From: a virus
Virus record (IMG/VR): IMGVR_UViG_3300021964_000219
Coordinates: 1 to 35,785 of that record
Length of the DNA: 35,785 bases
Strand: one strand, 5' to 3'
In this document: piece after piece, positions 35,201 through 35,785 of the stretch
Position numbering within the stretch: the stretch's first letter is position 1
Layout of the letters: each line of letters starts with the position of its first letter
The notes under the pieces: model-generated
What the model saw: the letters and a program-made list of their open reading frames with translations, nothing else
The model's database searches: none
Told to the model about the DNA's origin: nothing
Made by a program: the position numbers and the translations under genes

Positions 35201-35785
35201 CAAAAGAAATTTGATTTCTATCCCTAGCATTAATTCTAATTCCTCTTTTAGTTAATGCTTTTGTAATAGCTTGAGTAACTTGCCTTTCCGTATATTGTTC
35301 TTTTGCGAAATTAGGAAGAAAGCCCTTGAAATATGTTTCGTTATTCTGGCTACCCTTGTGAGGTCTTTCATACGGATCAAATCCGTTTTGCTGAAGGAAT
35401 GATTTCCTGTAAGCCTTACCTTCTACACTAGCTTCTGCAGGTTCAGCTTTGGAAAAGTTCGGAATAAGCCCCCTAGAGTATGTTTCGTTATTCTTACTAC
35501 CCTGCTTATCTTCATAAGGGTTAAAACCATGTTGAGAAATAAAATTATTTTTATACTCCTGACCAGCGCCACTTAATGCAGGTGGCATTATAGCTGGTTG
35601 AGAAAATCCAGAAAAATATTTTACAGCTTCATTTTTATTATAAATAGCTCTCCCTACAGAAGGGATATTTATGGAAGCAACACTGCCAGCGACATAACCA
35701 CCTTTTAATGCTCCCGCTTTTTCTTTCGCTTCTTGTAATGGAGTTACATTAGATGCATAATTAGGAATAAATCCTGAAGAGTATG
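29217..35785 (-). CDS. H: Partial giant tape-measure protein with PNFA-type repeats and embedded nuclease-like domain
   Basis: The frame continues beyond the Met codon at 35588 to the window edge: bases 35589-35785 read on as Y-S-S-G-F-I-P-N-Y-A and more, so the true start lies outside. At least 2188 residues are visible. The upstream third (33700-35785) carries G-S-Q-N-N-x-T-Y-x-x-G-F-I-P-N-F-A units between compact domains, one nuclease-like. Hydrophobic segments at 33310-33590 and long helices (31000-33300) fit a tape measure. Near the end come G-G-I-V repeats and two ruler-type motifs (V-P-A-M-L-T-S-G-E-Y-V-V and V-G-P-I-M-L-D-R-G-E-Y-V-I). The final stretch N-I-T-V-N-I-N-V ... Q-E-K-R-V-G-G-M-L is usual for these proteins. 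It sets tail length and passes into the host with DNA. Major tail protein and chaperone genes are not in view. Confidence 0.85.
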   Translation of the reverse strand, partial: YSSGFIPNYASNVTPLQEAKEKAGALKGGYVAGSVASINIPSVGRAIYNKNEAVKYFSGFSQPAIMPPALSGAGQEYKNNFISQHGFNPYEDKQGSKNNETYSRGLIPNFSKAEPAEASVEGKAYRKSFLQQNGFDPYERPHKGSQNNETYFKGFLPNFAKEQYTERQVTQAITKALTKRGIRINARDRNQISFASNRYLSATKEKDYPGGTVTIGRHKIQMNEITLALKRLGDYMSGEGADGPVIGETSSSIARKSNAPMSDTMAWLTGSQNNKTYNQGFIPNFAGPTRFTTFPQKVGGTLFLPKAKMFLQSIGDKTGWHQETAPLADVSSRATGLAAMFQSLERLGISHLSRPFYFADRDPRIKPKQNRRYAATKVPKGGVSNDVRGTIYEQKLDEAWKKNKIGRSAYQRTDTSKYKKVGNKYVKVGGTGDHMGVVDFVSKGRIPIEAKTGFAPGNVLAKSVYQASDRSVERFLEAQGVDMADVLQTKQDRALRTVQSLRGQGNTLEDALSLGLYSGFIPNFINLNRRNLSSRDKMSDRQRLLKMWQDKMAEVKAIAQSGKPRIETGPIISKKNAQANEIWDQLQLLKAGKNYFIPNFANFIPNFADPLSDAIDRERSAMSGGKIYVDQDSRLKNQKNPMGLLVANTKDEPAGGYQGVNRAIAMGMDPTEHGSQNNATYSAGYVPNYNVGRNIPITNTGLQASIDKRLKSEKDLANEMQNTGMAVDGISGKLIGLTTLTYAFGGGLTEVEGTIGKVLSTVNAVVMGATQASLVAGLGRQSGANLREKGKATGGFKGAAMSAGGMLLGAAGPAAAIAAFAIPVFNSLKENFDGFFNLVATSAEKMEKSFNAASQRVENFTGALQAAQTNSQAQEDLRKLEQSAMAGTFEGRMKEISLQKTIQESNQNLAKQVQKLAGDINVSSEEMRQMMSGTSDGLELLQQKTLDAQEAMSAISNIQSYVKGLGTSEGIFGLGGEKANAIDRARSVTGAAAGLFGETRNVREAQANIKELTAYLNQMSQGLLYSEDKNAVSAAKAIQGMSGGTKFLEEDEFLNIIAESNLSDSVKAMASEFIKQKENITLVEFKEMLHKISDEVGEFGKTFDEANKDAEAMRDAINEGKNLLELSLNAINRQQLLDDAAALEMEGYLALRRKQRESASELEQLFGEETKAQKALNDNLDSHRQKRESLDAKEESIRNQYNRAFSKTIADALNRGGPQISGNLFDEEKGLKEQSISSLSENSGPVGNRMKQVLTQTLKEAEGALTQYHVMAAILKAMNGNFAEVDKLAYLKKQIELGNITLTKEQSNRLLREVDEQNKREKIQIDAVKSQKDLTDKLITIDQKTIGIKEGVASEYQESLNRVRENAAQTRATALQDLTNANNTNSIQLARLSVETEALRTLEGRMELMRESYNSQMKSLDAEERSLIAKKALLANDEKLAEIQLKRIGINMGNLEADLDERRKLVTRRAAGGFYMTKAQSEVGNSRLDDTERFNTTANKARIFAREGNQNMKATTGLSVAEQARDMNFNRGTSTGFQDQIAVRLAQVNVELVEFNKTLANVSFDSLRDGLKDFIKDIGDSTKSIGDAALKFVHGIVSKIHDALLDRAVNQLIAGVGEVTGLNQVNLYGGSGGGSSNNATYKTGGIVSKYAVGGSVGAVPAMLTSGEYVVRKKIVDRLGRSNLDKINETGSLEDLFNKPNDVEDFDVYGSQNNATYNNGGIVQSKDSRLIENFLRRQNSNEETLVDSHGSQNNATYNEGGIVGLKEGGSIESYLKKRNLDDNRISQNERSTVNGQLINDFTNSVMKFMGGLVKFRDGGFVSRHFGYQESGYGKIAQGGGYLAGSAIAQYEDREPAPYTPPTAPTKPTRLNTRSTLDLDPTGRQMSARYRATDTYSKDYGNYLLSKYQYDVNYKNQKVQERANMLQGIVNSIGSMGMMYLGNSIAQRMMYNASTTPGQRLTNDLNRMNAEIDESTANTYNYSSNFREDGSRIMSSQDTARIGETYDYLNKPTDYNNTFQEMRAGTIHESMNDDYYTNDNLSMYDLDKFQFRNQGGLIGMSGGGKVHGPAGIDKVGPIMLDRGEYVIKASSVNSVEKQFPGFFDQLNSMKMNQGGIVDPQGNSSTTTTNNNSETNNTSSSSNITVNINVSSGGTSTEGGDGYPQELGSRLRDAVIGVISQEKRVGGMLRG
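29233..29238 (-). promoter_or_regulatory. Shine-Dalgarno deciding the GTG start at 29224
   Basis: AGGAGG on the minus strand, eight bases before GTG, within the last codons of the tape-measure gene. It is the strongest ribosome site seen on this strand. Confidence 0.75.
30501..30892 (-). repeat. Second repeat set: NNATY stem with GGIV ending
   Basis: Three units at about 30851-30892, 30621-30659 and 30501-30539 encode G-S-[QS]-N-N-A-T-Y-x-x-G-G-I-V. They share the stem of the PNFA-type units but end in the glycine-rich G-G-I-V. The last two are nearly identical at the base level and about 120 bases apart. Confidence 0.85.
33714..35785 (-). repeat. PNFA-type repeat units in tape-measure N-terminal region
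   Basis: Full units are at 35304-35354 (S-Q-N-N-E-T-Y-F-K-G-F-L-P-N-F-A), 34926-34976 (S-Q-N-N-K-T-Y-N-Q-G-F-I-P-N-F-A) and 33714-33764 (S-Q-N-N-A-T-Y-S-A-G-Y-V-P-N-Y-N). One at about 35453-35503 reads S-K-N-N-E-T-Y-S-R-G-L-I-P-N-F-S, and a truncated one lies at the right edge. Short forms lacking S-Q-N-N are at about 34205-34245 (Y-S-G-F-I-P-N-F) and twice in tandem at 33959-34000 (F-I-P-N-F-A-N-F-I-P-N-F-A). The two units nearest the edge also share a preceding block x-F-L/I-x-Q-x-G-F-D/N-P-Y-E. Confidence 0.9.
34315..34650 (-). other. PD-(D/E)XK nuclease-like domain inside the tape-measure protein
   Basis: The order is a helix with Y-E-Q-K-L-D-E-A-W, then G-T-G-D-H-M-G-V-V-D-F-V, then R-I-P-I-E-A-K-T-G. 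The D codon is at 34467-34469, E at 34437-34439 and K at 34431-34433, giving the D-x9-E-x-K arrangement of this nuclease superfamily. A helix (A-K-S-V-Y-Q-A-S-D-R-S-V-E-R-F) follows. The segment is flanked by PNFA-type units on both sides. Fold assignment by eye only. Confidence 0.5.

Noticed and set aside
35586-35588. Met codon at 35588 (minus) as the start of the tape-measure gene
   Set aside because: The frame runs on to the edge without a stop, and the extension encodes another G-F-I-P-N-Y unit, so the gene is partial.
1-35785. Stop-codon reassignment (alternative genetic code) as in some large phages
   Set aside because: Long genes end normally, TAA, TAG and TGA are all used as stops at tight gene junctions, and none interrupts a conserved domain.
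1-35785. tRNA genes, integrase and attachment sites
   Set aside because: No cloverleaf-like sequence, integrase motif or att-type repeat was seen; a thorough check would need tRNAscan-SE and the full genome.

Overview
This window is an AT-rich bacteriophage structural region, about 36 kb of a tailed phage with a lambda-type (siphovirus) tail. Standard-code reading works throughout: TAA, TAG and TGA all appear as gene ends. The host cannot be named from this sequence. Lambda-like tail-tip genes (L, K, I-J) point to a Gram-negative host. Spacing is tight, with many TAATG or ATGA junctions, and there are no tRNAs, insertion sequences or CRISPR arrays.

Layout of the plus strand (1-14247). A virion-like gene enters from the left edge, followed by a small companion and a membrane-anchored GAF-like protein. 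A regulatory and DNA-handling block comes next: a zinc ribbon/AT-hook protein, a sigma-like factor with a zinc-binding insert, a helix-turn-helix/coiled-coil protein that may be the small terminase, and a C2H2 + ERCC4 nuclease. The packaging and head block then runs large terminase, portal, protease-scaffold fusion, decoration-type protein and major capsid protein. A strong terminator follows the capsid gene. A new promoter-like region then leads to a SAP-domain protein and a probable head-tail connector.

Layout of the minus strand (35785 down to 14244). The order matches lambda H-M-L-K-I-J: a very large tape-measure protein that runs off the right edge, two related tail proteins, a double gpM-like protein, gpL, gpK (JAMM + NlpC/P60), a gpI-gpJ fusion with a very long insert, a separate fibre with 34-residue repeats, and a small unknown gene. 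Head and tail operons converge at 14244-14247 with overlapping stop codons.

The most unusual content is in the tape-measure gene. Its N-terminal part carries repeated units of the form G-S-Q-N-N-x-T-Y-x-x-G-F-I-P-N-F-A. These separate compact segments, one of which looks like a PD-(D/E)XK nuclease domain. The same N-N-A-T-Y stem is reused near the C-terminus with a different ending (G-G-I-V). This suggests a modular multi-domain cargo built onto the tail ruler, possibly delivered into the host. Other points of note are a recurring TGTGTATAA-like element upstream of late genes together with a phage sigma-like factor, chitin-binding-like modules in both L and J, and the nuclease next to the terminase.
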